A model generated the notes under the pieces. It was given only the letters and a program-made list of their open reading frames with translations. It ran no database searches and was not told where the DNA came from. Source: Isochrysis galbana (Eukaryota; Haptophyta; Isochrysidales; Isochrysidaceae). Taken from it: a stretch of DNA of 64,000 bases. Each line of letters opens with the position of its first letter. Position 1 is the first letter of the stretch. The stretch lies in contig CM030943.1 of NCBI GenBank assembly GCA_018136815.1, forward strand, positions 1,946,446 through 2,010,445. The letters are read 5' to 3'. Below are positions 54,401-64,000 of the stretch, one piece after another. The position numbers and the translations under genes were made by a program.

Positions 54401-54690
54401 AAGACATTTCCTCTGCCTTCCTGCCGACTTCCTTGCCAGTTCCTTCCGCCCCGGTTTCCCGCTTGTCTCCAAGACGGTTTCACCGCATTAAGACCAAGCT
54501 TAGTGGGGAAAACTCCTCGTCCAGTTCCGTTACCCGAAAATCTCGTTCAATCTCGTCGGGCCCTCGGGCCATCTCGTTCATCGCGTCGGGCCATCAAGGC
54601 CATCTCGTTCATCTCGTCGTCGGGCCATCAGGCCATCTCGTTACATCTCGTTCATCTCGTTACAATCCAAGCTACGGCTTTGATTTCCAC
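54400..54690. repeat. CATCTCGTTCATCTCGT low-complexity stretch
   Basis: From about 54535 to 54665 the words TCGTCGGGCCATC, CATCTCGTTCATC and AGGCCATCTCG are repeated irregularly. No gene. Confidence 0.6.
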
Positions 54691-55517
54691 ATTGTCTTGA
54701 GTCGAAATTTTCCACATTGTCTTGAGTCGAAATTATTGGTGCCTGAAACAGAGGACGAGGGGGTTTGTGCTTCTTGGGTTGGTTGTAGTTGGAAGAGGGA
54801 GTGGGAGAGGGATTCAAGTATTGGAAGAGGGCCCAAAGGGCATTGAGTTGTAGGTAGTTGTGGCCCACAAGAGTGGGGTAAAAACGATAAGTGTATCAAC
54901 ATGGGTGTTGAGTTGAAATTTTTGGTGCTTGTGCTTGAAACAGAGGGTGAGGGGATTCGTGCTATTTGGGTTGGTTGTGGTGTGAAGGGGGAGTGGGAGA
55001 GGGAGTCTAGTGTTGAAAGAGGGCCCAAGGCAGGGCACTGCGCTGTAGGTACTTGTGGCCCACAAGAATGGGGTGAAGAAAACAAGTGTGTCAACAAGTT
55101 GGGAAACAGAGGCATGGGGTGCTCTCCAGGGAAGATTGATGGTTGTGAAGTGCCCTCCCATGATGGGTGCACTGATGGTAGAGGTTTCCACCATGGGGAG
55201 GGCAGCAGAGCTGCCCTCCCACATGAGGTGCTCTTGGGGTGGGAGGGTTTCCCACTGTTGGAGGGGGTCTCAAAGACCCCCTGCATGCTACGCAGCAGAG
55301 CCATCCATGGTGGCAACCTGTTCGGTGCCAGTGCTCGCCACCCCGCGCGCCTGCGCGGGTGTGGTTTGGATGGGCTGGATGGGCTCTGAGAGGGCTTTCT
55401 GACGAGCCGCCTCGGGCGGCATGGGGCGTCCCAGGTGGGGCGCGGTGGCGAGGGTCGCCTGGGGCTCGGGAGCGGTCGCGGCACGCTCCATAGTTCAAAC
55501 TATAACAATAGTTTTTT

Positions 55518-55705
55518 TGGTTCCTCCCCCATGGCAGGGGAGGAGTGGGGAGAGGGGGGGGGGTCGTGCCCCCCCGTGGGCGAACCAAGTATTAACTTAG
55601 TTGGTTGAGTGTCTCAACTAAGTTTATACTTAGTTCGCCCATGGGGGGGCACGAGCCCCCCTCTCTCTCCACTCCTCCCCTGCCATGGGGGAGGATCCAC
55701 CCACT
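55518..55705. repeat. Head-to-head inverted repeat, arms about 90 bases
   Basis: Left arm 55518-55606 and right arm 55613-55705 are reverse complements at about nine bases in ten, meeting at GTTGAGTGTCTCAAC. Each arm carries CTCCCCCATGGCAGGGGAGG and GTGGGCGAACCAAGTATTA or its partner. The same arm occurs once at 4688-4775. Confidence 0.85.
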
Positions 55706-56180
55706 CTCCTGGCACGCCTGATGGCCTGCCAGGAGCACACAGCCCTGCTGACCCATTCCTCTCCCTACAGGCCCGCCTGACTCGCCCGCCCTGGCCCGTC
55801 GTGGCCTGCCCATTCCTCTGACCAGCCCCTCCTCCCCCTGGGCCCCCCTGTTCAGGACCCCCCAGCCAGCTCCAGTCGACCCGCAGGGCCGCGGAGCGCC
55901 AGCGAGGGAGAGGCAGGAGGGGCCCGGGCCATGCCCCAGCCTCACTTGCCCCCTGAGCTGTGCTCCCAGGCCCTGCAGGCCATCTGGGGACCTGAGCGAG
56001 GGGCCGCAGGCGCGCGCCATGGGCCCCCGCCGCAGGGAAGAGAGGAGGAAAAGGGAAGAGGGAGGGGAGGGGGGAGCGGCAGCTCTCCCCTCCGGCAGTA
56101 ACGTGTCTTCTCGCCCCGTTTGGGTAAGAGAAGACGGGGGCGCCAGAGCCAGGAGGGAAGGGCCGCGGCTCGCCGTGGCC
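55613..56180 (-). repeat. Dispersed repeat family R2, copy B
   Basis: Inverted relative to 4318-4775 and somewhat longer. The shared reading LSLAGAP, GGQLRGQ-like words and the CCATGGGGGGGCACGAGCC terminus are present in both. Confidence 0.7.
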
Positions 56181-56271
56181 ACTCGCACTAGCGAGGGAGA
56201 TTAGCGCTTCTGGGCCCCTATCTCACGAGTGCCCCCCCCCCCCCGCGTTGCTTTTACCCGAAAGGGGTTTT

Positions 56272-56487
56272 CCCCCAGCGTGGACTCGAGGAGAGGACGC
56301 GCTGGGGTGCGCGGGGTCGGTGCGTGCACTGGGGGGAGGACAAATATCGAGGGGAGGGGGCAGTGCCCCCACCCCCCGGTATCACTCGGACACCTGGCTC
56401 GTCAGGCATGGCGGGATTCCGGGACGGAATAGTTGTGTCCAATTAGCTAGTGGGGTTGGCTAGGATATAACATTGATTATTTTATTA
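56272..56487 (+). repeat. Dispersed repeat family R3, copy B
   Basis: Near-identical to 23300-23515, same orientation, with a few differences near the end (GACGGAATAG in place of GACGGGAAAG). Confidence 0.9.
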
Positions 56488-57264
56488 GTTGGTTGAGTGT
56501 ATGGATATGTTAGCTGAGTCAATCCATTGCTAATCCAGTGACGCCAGTGACCAATTCTTTGTGTACTCGATTCCTGCTCTCTATCCCTCTGTGCGTGCAG
56601 TCCTTGTTGCAGCTTGAGGAGGACGCGCCATTGAGCCAGCGCTAGCACTGAGGATGGAGTATCGATCCGAAGCGCCGCCCGCGGCGCCCATCCGGATGTG
56701 AGAGGAAGGTGCCATCTACCTCTTCTTTGAGAGGCAGCCAGCATGCAGCTCGACTCTCCTTCCCAAGTTGGGGGACAGGACCCGCTGTCGATTGTCTTCT
56801 CTGTGCGCATGCGCGCAGATCTGGGAGCACATTACTATGGCGAACACGCCACCACCACTGCCCGATTCTACACAACAACAAAAAGCGGCGCACTGCCATC
56901 AAGTATGGCCTGCGTGCTGCCATGCCGCATGCGGAACGTGCATCTCAAGCCGTTGCGCCTGCAGCATTGCCGGGCGCGCTTGTGCCCCGACAAGCGCACC
57001 CCCCAAATATTCCACTACAGCGTGATCCCTCTCCTGTTCAATGGACGACAGTTTCCCTTGCAGGAGCGATTCGCTCGCCCGCCACGAAGCGCCGCGTTGA
57101 GACGCTTTCGGCCCCCGTAGTATATCGGCGGCCCCCCCACTCACGGGTGGCTTGACGTGACTGCTCAAACACGTCGGAATCGTGAGTCGCCACGACCTGA
57201 GACATGACTGCCGCCGGCCGCGCAGACGCTGTTTGCCGCGCGGCGTGCCCCGGTGTTGGAGGAG
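56488..57264. other. Intergenic, no gene supported
   Basis: 3' flank of the nucleotide-sugar transporter gene on the minus strand. Several overlapping open frames of 80-150 codons lack domains or splice support. Confidence 0.4.
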
Positions 57265-58673
57265 CTAGACGAGCTTGAGCTCCGGCAGCTCGTTATCATA
57301 GGAGGGTGGCGGCGGAGCCCGGCGGCCTCCGCTCTGCGGCGCCGGCATGGTTGAATAGAGGATTGTCGCGGCGATGACCAATGTCGAGCCAATGACAAAG
57401 GCGGGCGAGAGCGAGAAGTTGAAGGAAGGGATGAAGAGGGAGACAACCGAGGACAATACGATCGAGAGCGAAGTGGCGAATCCCTTGACGACGTTGTCGG
57501 CGTACCTGCTCGTGCGGGGGCGGGTCATGGGCAAAGGCATGTGGTGGGGGCGGCATCCGCACGTGGGCACTAGGGGCAAGTGGCTTCCTGCATCTTCCTG
57601 TCTGGCGCAGCCAGGTGCGCGCAAAGTGGGCGCAGAGCAAGGCGTGCGCGAGCGCACGCATACGCCTGGGTGGGACGGCGGCACACTTCATCACGAGAGC
57701 GACTAATAGGCCCCCCAGGGAGACTTGCATCACGACAAATCCCGTGAGCCAAGTGTAGCCCTGGAAGAAGCCGCCGGTGCGCACCGCGTGCCCATCGAAC
57801 CACATAATCTGCACTACGCCCAGTACGAGAGAGAGGGATCCCAGCTGCGGGCGCGAGGGCGGTGGCGGGTGGGTGAGCGCGCACGCTTCCGCCCATTGGG
57901 CGGCGGTTGTCAAGCGGCTGAACTGCTCACCGCCGGCGTCCGTAAGCGCGCACCTGCATGTTGCGCAGCCAGATGGGCACCTGCGCGCTGCCCTTGACAA
58001 TCTTCTCGAGCCAGACGCCGGCGAGGCCGGAGAGGACACACGCTGCGGCGACGGCCGCCGTCCCCAGGATGGGCGACTGGCTCGCCACGGTCGAGCCCCC
58101 CGAGGGGAGCTGCACAAAGACGACCCCTACGAAGAGCAGTCCGAGCGCGAGCCACCTGCGTCTCGAGATGTGCCTCTTGAGGAGCGTGACGGTGAAGAAT
58201 GCTGTGGTGAGCAGCTTGAGCTGATACGCCACCTGGCACGTCGCCGCGTCCAGATGCGACGTGGCCACGTAGAGCAGGTTGTTCTGCACGAGGTAGAGCA
58301 GCGCGGGCACTCCGACGAGCAGCGTGTCTCTCCAGTTGATGAGCAGCCCCTCGTATACAATGCGTATCGCGTTGTGGAGTCCCTCCTGCGCGGCGAGTAT
58401 GGCGAAAGAAGACACCATTTTCACCACTTCTGCCAGCACGACCGCTGTCGATGTCAGGTATTTGGGCTGGCCTGGCATTCTCGAGTATCTCATCGAGAGC
58501 ATCTGACAAGCGTTCTGGACTGCTAGCGTGGTAAGGACTGCCTGGCCGAATGCTGGGCGTGGTCGAGGCTTGGAGCGGACGGGAAGCAGTGGACGAGACC
58601 CCTCGCCTGATCCCATCGTACCTGCGCACAGCAGAGCCAGCACAGCCACAGGGAGAGAGCGAGAGAGACTCAT
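57265..58673 (-). CDS. Nucleotide-sugar transporter (SLC35A, UDP-galactose/UDP-GlcNAc type), three exons
   Basis: Exons read downwards: 58673-57954, 57844-57687 and 57505-57265; phases 0 and 2 fit, about 372 residues. The family swaps UDP-sugars for nucleoside monophosphates across the Golgi or ER membrane. About ten hydrophobic segments are visible, with family marks [55 protein letters not shown], the [20 protein letters not shown] stretch, [21 protein letters not shown]-like PIWLRNMQ, and the C-terminal [20 protein letters not shown]. These conserved loops are those of the SLC35A2/A3 group. The N-terminus has an extra hydrophobic start ([16 protein letters not shown]) resembling a signal peptide. 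The tail is proline-rich and ends ELPELKLV. Start chosen at the ATG of MSLSRSLP; an ATG 90 bases upstream is open but unlike the family. Confidence 0.93.
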
Positions 58674-60079
58674 CGCGCCATGCGGCCCCGCCCCGCCCCT
58701 CTCTTTCCCTCCCCTTCCTGTATTACTTTTCTCTTCATCGAATAGTTGAATAGTAGCCCTCAATTTTTATTTAATCTCCCCAGGTCGCTACCGCGTTGGA
58801 GTACGAGTACATTTACCTGATGTAAGTACCATGGCTTGCAATAGATACTTTATGGCCCGCCCGGCCTTGGGTCCGGCCAAAGATTCGAGAATTCTTCTTC
58901 GAGCTTCGAGATTTGGATTTGGTGGTCCCAGAGAAGAGAGAAGCTGGAAGTTTGAAGTTTTGAGTTTTGACGACGTTTTGACCGAAATAAGGATAAGGTC
59001 AAGGTCAAGTTGGTCAAGGTGTCAAGGTCTTGGTCTTGGTCTGCAGTTTGCGGCCTGCTTGCTAGGGATCATACAACTAAGTTGTAAGTTGCCCCCAAAC
59101 TAAATATTACTAAATGAACAAAGGATACTAGGGATCGGGCGAAAGCGAGCAGCGGACACGGTCCCGCTACCAACGAGGACGACGTCTCTAGGCCCTCTGC
59201 CTGTGCCTGTGCCCTCTGCCACGATAGCGGCAGTCAGAGTACGGAGTACGGAGTACCCGAAGAGAGGACGACCATTTTGCATTTTGCGACGAATTCACCC
59301 GAGCAACGCAACCACTCTTTCGACCAACCCCGTCCCCGTCCGACACCATCGCACATGTGACCGCGCACCGACCGGATGAGAGTGTCGTGGGATACTCTGC
59401 CCTCAGCCCTCAGCCTACCCACCTACCCACTACCCAAGGCACAAGGCATTGTCTATGTGTTCGAGATCTAATGGTCTGCCGCTCCAGGTGCCAGGTGCAG
59501 GGCTGCCGGAAGGTGCCATCGCTGTGAGGTGATTTGGCGCGGCTACCGGCAAAGAGGGAGTAATCTTAGCCGACTCCGCTCTCACGGTCAACAGCACCCT
59601 CGCTGACACCGGAGCTGATGGCGGGTGGAGATGGATGGAGAGGGGGAGAGGATGAGCTGGAGAGTAAAGAAAGTAAAGTAGAAAGTAGAAAGTAGGGATG
59701 GAGGCGGTGCGGGGGAGAGAAGAGAGCGAGGACAGACTTTTAAACTTAGAAAGGAGCCGCCGGCGGCGAGCTTTTGCGCGGGGGGGACCCTCTCGAGATT
59801 GTGATCTCCCCCGCACGGATGTGCTCCGGAGATCGAACGAGATGAGATGAGTGAAAGCCGAGCGAGGCGCCGTGAAGTGATGATACCCCTGCGGCGTCTC
59901 ACCTCCACCCACTAGAAATCGACGAGATGCAGAGAAAAAGCGGCCGGGGATCATATGAGGCTCGTGTGAGGGAGAGCCCCGCGTGCGCGCGGGGGGAGAG
60001 GGGCGGAAGACCTTCCCCCGCGCGGGTGGTGGGCGGGAGGAGCAGATCTCGGAAGGAGAAGAGAGAGAGCGGGTTCTTC
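58674..60079. other. Intergenic, no gene seen
   Basis: Bases 58960-59050 hold a (GGTCAA)n/(TCTTGG)n run loosely like repeat R6. 59210-59245 has GAGTACGGAGTACGGAGTACC. Frames at 59.4-59.95 kb are unsupported. Confidence 0.45.
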
Positions 60080-60092
60080 CGCGAGAGGGGGG

Positions 60093-60129
<37 letters not shown>

Positions 60130-60137
60130 CAGAGAAG

Positions 60138-60173
<36 letters not shown>

Positions 60174-60176
60174 AGA

Positions 60177-60241
<65 letters not shown>

Positions 60242-60267
60242 GAGAGAGAAGAGGAGTGAGAGAGAGA

Positions 60268-60313
<46 letters not shown>

Positions 60314-60509
60314 GAGAGAGAAGAGGAGTGAGAGAGAGAGAGGGAGCCGGTTCTCGGTCGCGACGAGGAACGGAGAGAGACGAGGAGAGAGAAGAGAAGA
60401 AGGGGGGAGAGGGGGATGAGAGAGAGAGAGAGAGAGAGGAGGGAGAGAGGGGAGAGAGTTGGAGGGAGAGACTTAGATGAAGAAGCCTGGGGGAGTAGAG
60501 GGAAGAGAG

Positions 60510-60599
<90 letters not shown>

Positions 60600-60800
60600 C
60601 GCGCGCGGGATGAAATAGAGAGAAAAAAAGGGGGGAGAGTAGAGAAGAAAACGTGGAGGAGAGGTGGGGGTGGTCGAGGGAGGAGCAGTGGCTTTCCCCG
60701 AGAGGACGACCTCTCGCCGCTTGCCTGCTTCCCTCTCTCTCTCTCTCCCTCCCTCCCTCCCTCTCGCTCTCGCTCTCGCTCTCTCTCGCTTGCTCCCTCG
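60080..60800. repeat. Long (GA)n array, then CT tract, upstream of the b561 gene
   Basis: GA dinucleotide with periodic AGAAGAGGAGTGAGAGAG interruptions (60130, 60172, 60250, 60322), so part of it is a higher-order repeat of about 75-80 bases. Pure GA continues at 60508-60598. Polypyrimidine follows at 60730-60790. It ends about 90 bases before the predicted start codon. Confidence 0.95.
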
Positions 60801-60890
60801 CTCCCCGCCCTCCCCCCCCTTTCACCGGGTCTCTCTCTTCGCGCGTGGCACCTTCGGCCTATCTGCTGTGCGTGTCGGACTCGTTTGACG

Positions 60891-63861
60891 ATGCGCGGCT
60901 GTGCCTCGCTCACGTGGAGTGGGGCGGAGGCTGTCCGTGTCTCTCTCTGCGCTCCGCTGGTGGAGGGGGTGCTGCAGGTAACGGGGCAGGGGGGCGGAGG
61001 AGAGTTGGGGGGGGAAAGGGGGCAGGGAAGGGAGAGGGAGGGGGGGGGAAGGGACGGCACCGGAAGTAGGAGATGGGGTTAGGTAAGGGAGGGAAGAGGG
61101 GTGGGACGGGAAAGGGGATATGGGTGTGGAGCTGGAAGGGGAGAGGGCGCGAGCGAGACAGAAGGCTGAGTTGCGTGGTCAATTTGAGAAGACGGAGGGA
61201 CAGCGAGAGGCGGGAAGGCCTCTCTAGAGAAGTGGACAGCTGAATGGCGGGGGAAGGATGCCATCAGGATGCAGTGGTGGGCGCGGTTGTAGTTTGGCAG
61301 TGGGGCGGGGACGAGGGTCGGAACTCCACGGAGAACTCGTTGCTCCCGAGTGCCAGCAGGGTTGGGAGCTTTGCCAGCTACGCCATCCTCCGGCGGCTGG
61401 CGGTGTGCCGTCGCTCCCACGTTGCATGCTTCACCCTCCGCAGGCGGCTCTGACCATTCCGACGAGCCCGCATGACGAGCCAATACCACTGAGCAATCTC
61501 AAGGAGCTGCTCGCCCAGGCCGGCATGCACGAGCAGGAGCACCCTATCCTGTGCGTCCCGCAGGACGGCTTTCTCGAGGCCATCCGCCTTCTTCAGCAGA
61601 CGAATGGCTTGAACGGCCTCTACGTGTGTGCAACTTGCCGCAGCCGGTCGCGCGGCCCGCTCTACCGCGATTCGCACCCTCAGCCGGTCCGTCGCCCCAC
61701 CCCCTCAGGTCTTCGAGTGCGGCGTGCCATCGAATGCAGACTGGTCCAAACCGGCAGCGGATGGCGTGTCCACAGCGTCGGCCGACCTGCGCAGCCAGCG
61801 ACAGCTACAGGGCATCTTCGCGTGGGGTAGTCGCCCAAGCCCACCACCGAAGCCGCCGCCGTCGCCGCCCAAACCGCCGCCGTCGCCGCCAAAGCCACCG
61901 CCTCCGAGGCCGCCGCCGCCGCCACCGCCTTCGCCACCCTCGCCTCCGCTGCCGCCGAGCACTCCCCCTCTCCCACCGCCGCTGTCGCCCTTGGCCTCTC
62001 CTCCTGTGCCGCCGCCACCCTCTCCACTTCCTTTGCCGCCGACGCCGGGGCCGCCACCGTCTCCATCGCCTGCCCCTCTGACGCCCGGCGCCATGTCGCC
62101 GTCGCCGTCACCGCCGCCCTCGCCCTCGCCCTCACCCTCGCCCTCGCCGCCACCATCACCCCCTCCTTCTCCGCCGCCGCCGCCGCCGCAGCCCCCACCG
62201 CCCCTGCCACCGCCACCGCCGCCTCCATTGCCGCCAAGCCCGTTTCCACCACCCACCCCGTCCCCATCGCCCTCTCCTCTTCCATCGCCCCCCCCCCGCC
62301 CCCGCGAAGCCCGCCGCCGCCGTCTCCGTATCCCCCCTCGCCATCGCCGCCTCCCTCGCCGCCGACCTTTGAGCCTAGTCCCCCGCCATCTCCATCCCCG
62401 CCTCTTCCCCCCGCCCCTCCCCCTCCGAGCCCGTCGCCAACGGCGGCCAGCCCGACACCACCGCCCTCTCCGATGCCGCTGGCACCACCATCACCACCGA
62501 TCCCCACTCCATCGCCGCCCGCGTTGACCTTGAGCCCGCCGCCCTTACCCACCCCGCTGCTTCCGCCATCCACCCCGCTGCTTCCGCCATCGACCTCATC
62601 CCCAACTCCAACGCCACCCACCTTGAGCTCGACCCCGCCGCCCTCTGCACTGCCACTGCCACCACCATCGCCGTCATCCCCCGCTCCAACACCGCCCACC
62701 TTGAGCTCGATCCCGCCGCCCTCTCCAATGCCTTTGCCACCACCATCGCCCTCACCCCCCGCTCCAACATCGCCCACTTTGAACTCGAGCCCGCTGCCCT
62801 CTCCCACCCCGCTGCTTCCGCCATCGCCGTCACCCCGCGCTCCGACGCCCACCTTGAGCTCGAGCCCGCCGCCGTTGCCCCCGTCTCCGCCGCCCACCTT
62901 TAACCCACATCCACCACCGTCGCCGGCTCCGGCGCCACCGCCGTCGCCCGTACTGTTGCCGCCACCCGTCCTGAATCCCAGCCCACCGCCGTCTCCAGCG
63001 CCGCTGCTGCCTACTTCGCCAACATCACCTTCGGCGCCAGCGTTGGCGGCGTCACCCCGGCCTCCGTCTCCGACGCCGAGTGCATCGTTCTCTCCCGCGC
63101 CACCGGTGCCGTCCGGCGGCAGCAACCTCAATCTCCCTAGCCAACTGCCGCTCATCACAAAGCATCTCGCCCATGGCATCTGCATGGTATTCGCCTTCGG
63201 CCTCTTCTTTCCTGGGGCCCTCGCCGCTTCCATTGGCTGGCGCTTTGCGCTGGCTGCCGGCGGTTGGTTCAAGCTGCATGCCGCGCTCACTGCGTTCGGT
63301 GTGCTCTTTGCTCTGGTGGGCTTCATCATTGCCGTCAGCATGACGCCATCTGGCAGCCACTTCAACCACGGCCACGAAGTGGTCGGCCTCATAGTCCTAT
63401 TGCTCACCTTGCTTCAGCCCGCCTTCACCGTCGTCTGCCGTGGGATTCCCAGCCAAGAGAAGGACGGCGAGCCCATCTCAACATACCGCAGGCGGTGGGA
63501 GGTGGGCCACAGGATGGCAGGTCTGCTGATGGTCACCATTGCCATCTATGTCGTCGCGGCGGGCTATGTGCGCACGCAGGACCTCGCGTACTATGGCCTC
63601 GCGGGCACGGACATTCTGCCGCCTCCCATGGCGAGCACAGTCATTCTCTACGCCATCTTCATGACGGCGGCAATCATTGTGCTAGCCCTGGGCATCAAGC
63701 GGTCGGTGGCCCGTACCGATGGGCCAAGCCCACAACTGCTGCGCACGACGTCGTCTGCCTTCTGGTCTCGCCCTATCGACCCAAAGGCTAAGCCTCACGG
63801 GAACCAATTCCGTCCTAACCAGGGCGCCATCACAGAAGAGTCACTTACGATGCAGGTGTGA
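60891..63861 (+). CDS. Cytochrome b561-type transmembrane protein with a long proline-rich region
   Basis: Exons 60891-60977, 61444-61623 and 61709 onward join in phase 0 by GT-AG. The first 90 residues (LKELLAQAGMHEQEHP, EAIRLLQQTNGLNGLY) are not recognised. A proline/serine-rich region of some 400 residues (PPPSPPPP units) follows, as in secreted or wall proteins of algae. The C-terminal 240 residues are a cytochrome b561 core: KHLAHGICMVFAFGLFFPG, FKLHAALTAFGVLFALVGF, HFNHGHEVVGLIVLLLTLL and WEVGHRMAGLLMVTIAIYV give the paired heme-ligand histidines on successive helices. Such proteins move electrons across membranes, from ascorbate in many cases. The reading frame changes near 62290: either a 50-base pyrimidine-rich intron (62260-62309, ending GCGAAG) or a length error in the C-run explains it; the intron keeps phase exactly. 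No DOMON domain was found, though one usually precedes this type. Confidence 0.72.
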
Positions 63862-64000
63862 GCAGTGAGCTTACGCCCGCAATTAGAGTGTAGAGTGGTG
63901 CGGAAGAGTAGGTCCTTTTGGACCGCGAGGGTGGTTCCTCGAGCGGTCAGATTGCATCAACGTGGCCGGCCGGCCTCAAATCACCCGCTTATCCTCGACT
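63862..64000. other. 3' flank of the b561 gene; window end
   Basis: No feature seen. GGCCGGCCGGCC at about 63963-63974 is a short palindrome. Confidence 0.4.

Larger units (their letters stand above)
53465..55510 (-). repeat. Dispersed repeat family R1, copy B, split by insertions
   Basis: Inverted relative to copy A. Bases 53700-53945 match 3300-3545 and 53485-53590 match 3560-3660; bases 54690-55510 match 2530-3310. The parts are separated by foreign sequence at about 53590-53700 and 53950-54690, the latter holding a tRNA-derived SINE-like unit. Order and orientation are otherwise kept. Confidence 0.75.

Noticed and set aside
56642-57168. Overlapping frames downstream of the transporter gene
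   Set aside because: None has a domain, plausible start context or splice support on either strand.
59430-60825. Minus-strand frames of 174 and 308 codons
   Set aside because: Low-complexity Ser/Leu/Pro or composite readings with no domain, partly microsatellite.
61680-63407. 575-codon glycine/alanine-rich minus-strand frame
   Set aside because: Antisense of the proline-rich region of the b561 protein; glycine codons mirror proline codons.

Overview
The window looks like nuclear DNA of a GC-rich, plastid-bearing, flagellated protist, most likely a haptophyte-type alga. Genes are broken by short introns of about 100 bases with GT-AG borders that often have a weak donor such as GTGCG. Several products are eukaryotic: a COPI zeta subunit, a BRAP2-type E3 ligase, a nucleotide-sugar transporter, a CFAP97-domain protein and a Myb factor. 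Two or three proteins carry leaders that fit import into a secondary plastid. The lineage is inferred from style only; no marker gene is present.

Layout. 0.4-1.9 kb: a trigger-factor-like chaperone that appears to lack the PPIase domain. 2.1-5.4 kb: dispersed repeats. 5.5-7.8 kb (minus): a UBC-like/2OG-Fe(II) oxygenase fusion. 8.4-11.8 kb: a small Myb/SANT-like protein, a hAT transposase cut short by a tandem array with a unit of about 205 bases. 13.4-14 kb: a small leader-bearing protein. 16.3-18.6 kb: adenylosuccinate synthetase. 20.1-20.8 kb (minus): coatomer zeta. 22.8-23.5 kb: a gene fragment broken by a dispersed repeat. 25-25.6 kb: retroelement LTR. 26.6-28.5 kb (minus): Myb factor with two split repeats. 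29.4-29.7 kb (minus): hypothetical exon. 32.7-33.4 kb: CMP/dCMP-type deaminase. 34.2-36.9 kb: nested LTR-retroelement fossils. 37.6-39.9 kb: BRAP2 homologue. 41.2-42.2 kb (minus): COPI-associated/TVP15-like membrane protein. 43.1-45.05 kb: LINE-type RT fragment, a methyltransferase-like fragment, a microsatellite and a complete MITE. 46.1-48.1 kb: CFAP97-domain/alpha-beta hydrolase fusion. 50.4-50.9 kb: small plastid-type protein. 51.9-56.5 kb: retroelement and repeat cluster. 57.3-58.7 kb (minus): nucleotide-sugar transporter. 60.9-63.9 kb: proline-rich cytochrome b561-type membrane protein.

The genes do not form one pathway; this is an ordinary eukaryotic mix of housekeeping, trafficking and signalling genes in a repeat-rich matrix. 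The recurring architecture is a long GA or CT tract just upstream of most start codons, in either orientation. A short MITE family with 16-base terminal inverted repeats and apparent 8-base target duplications is scattered through the window, and a hAT transposase remnant lies in the same window. I saw no rRNA, no convincing functional tRNA and no CRISPR array.
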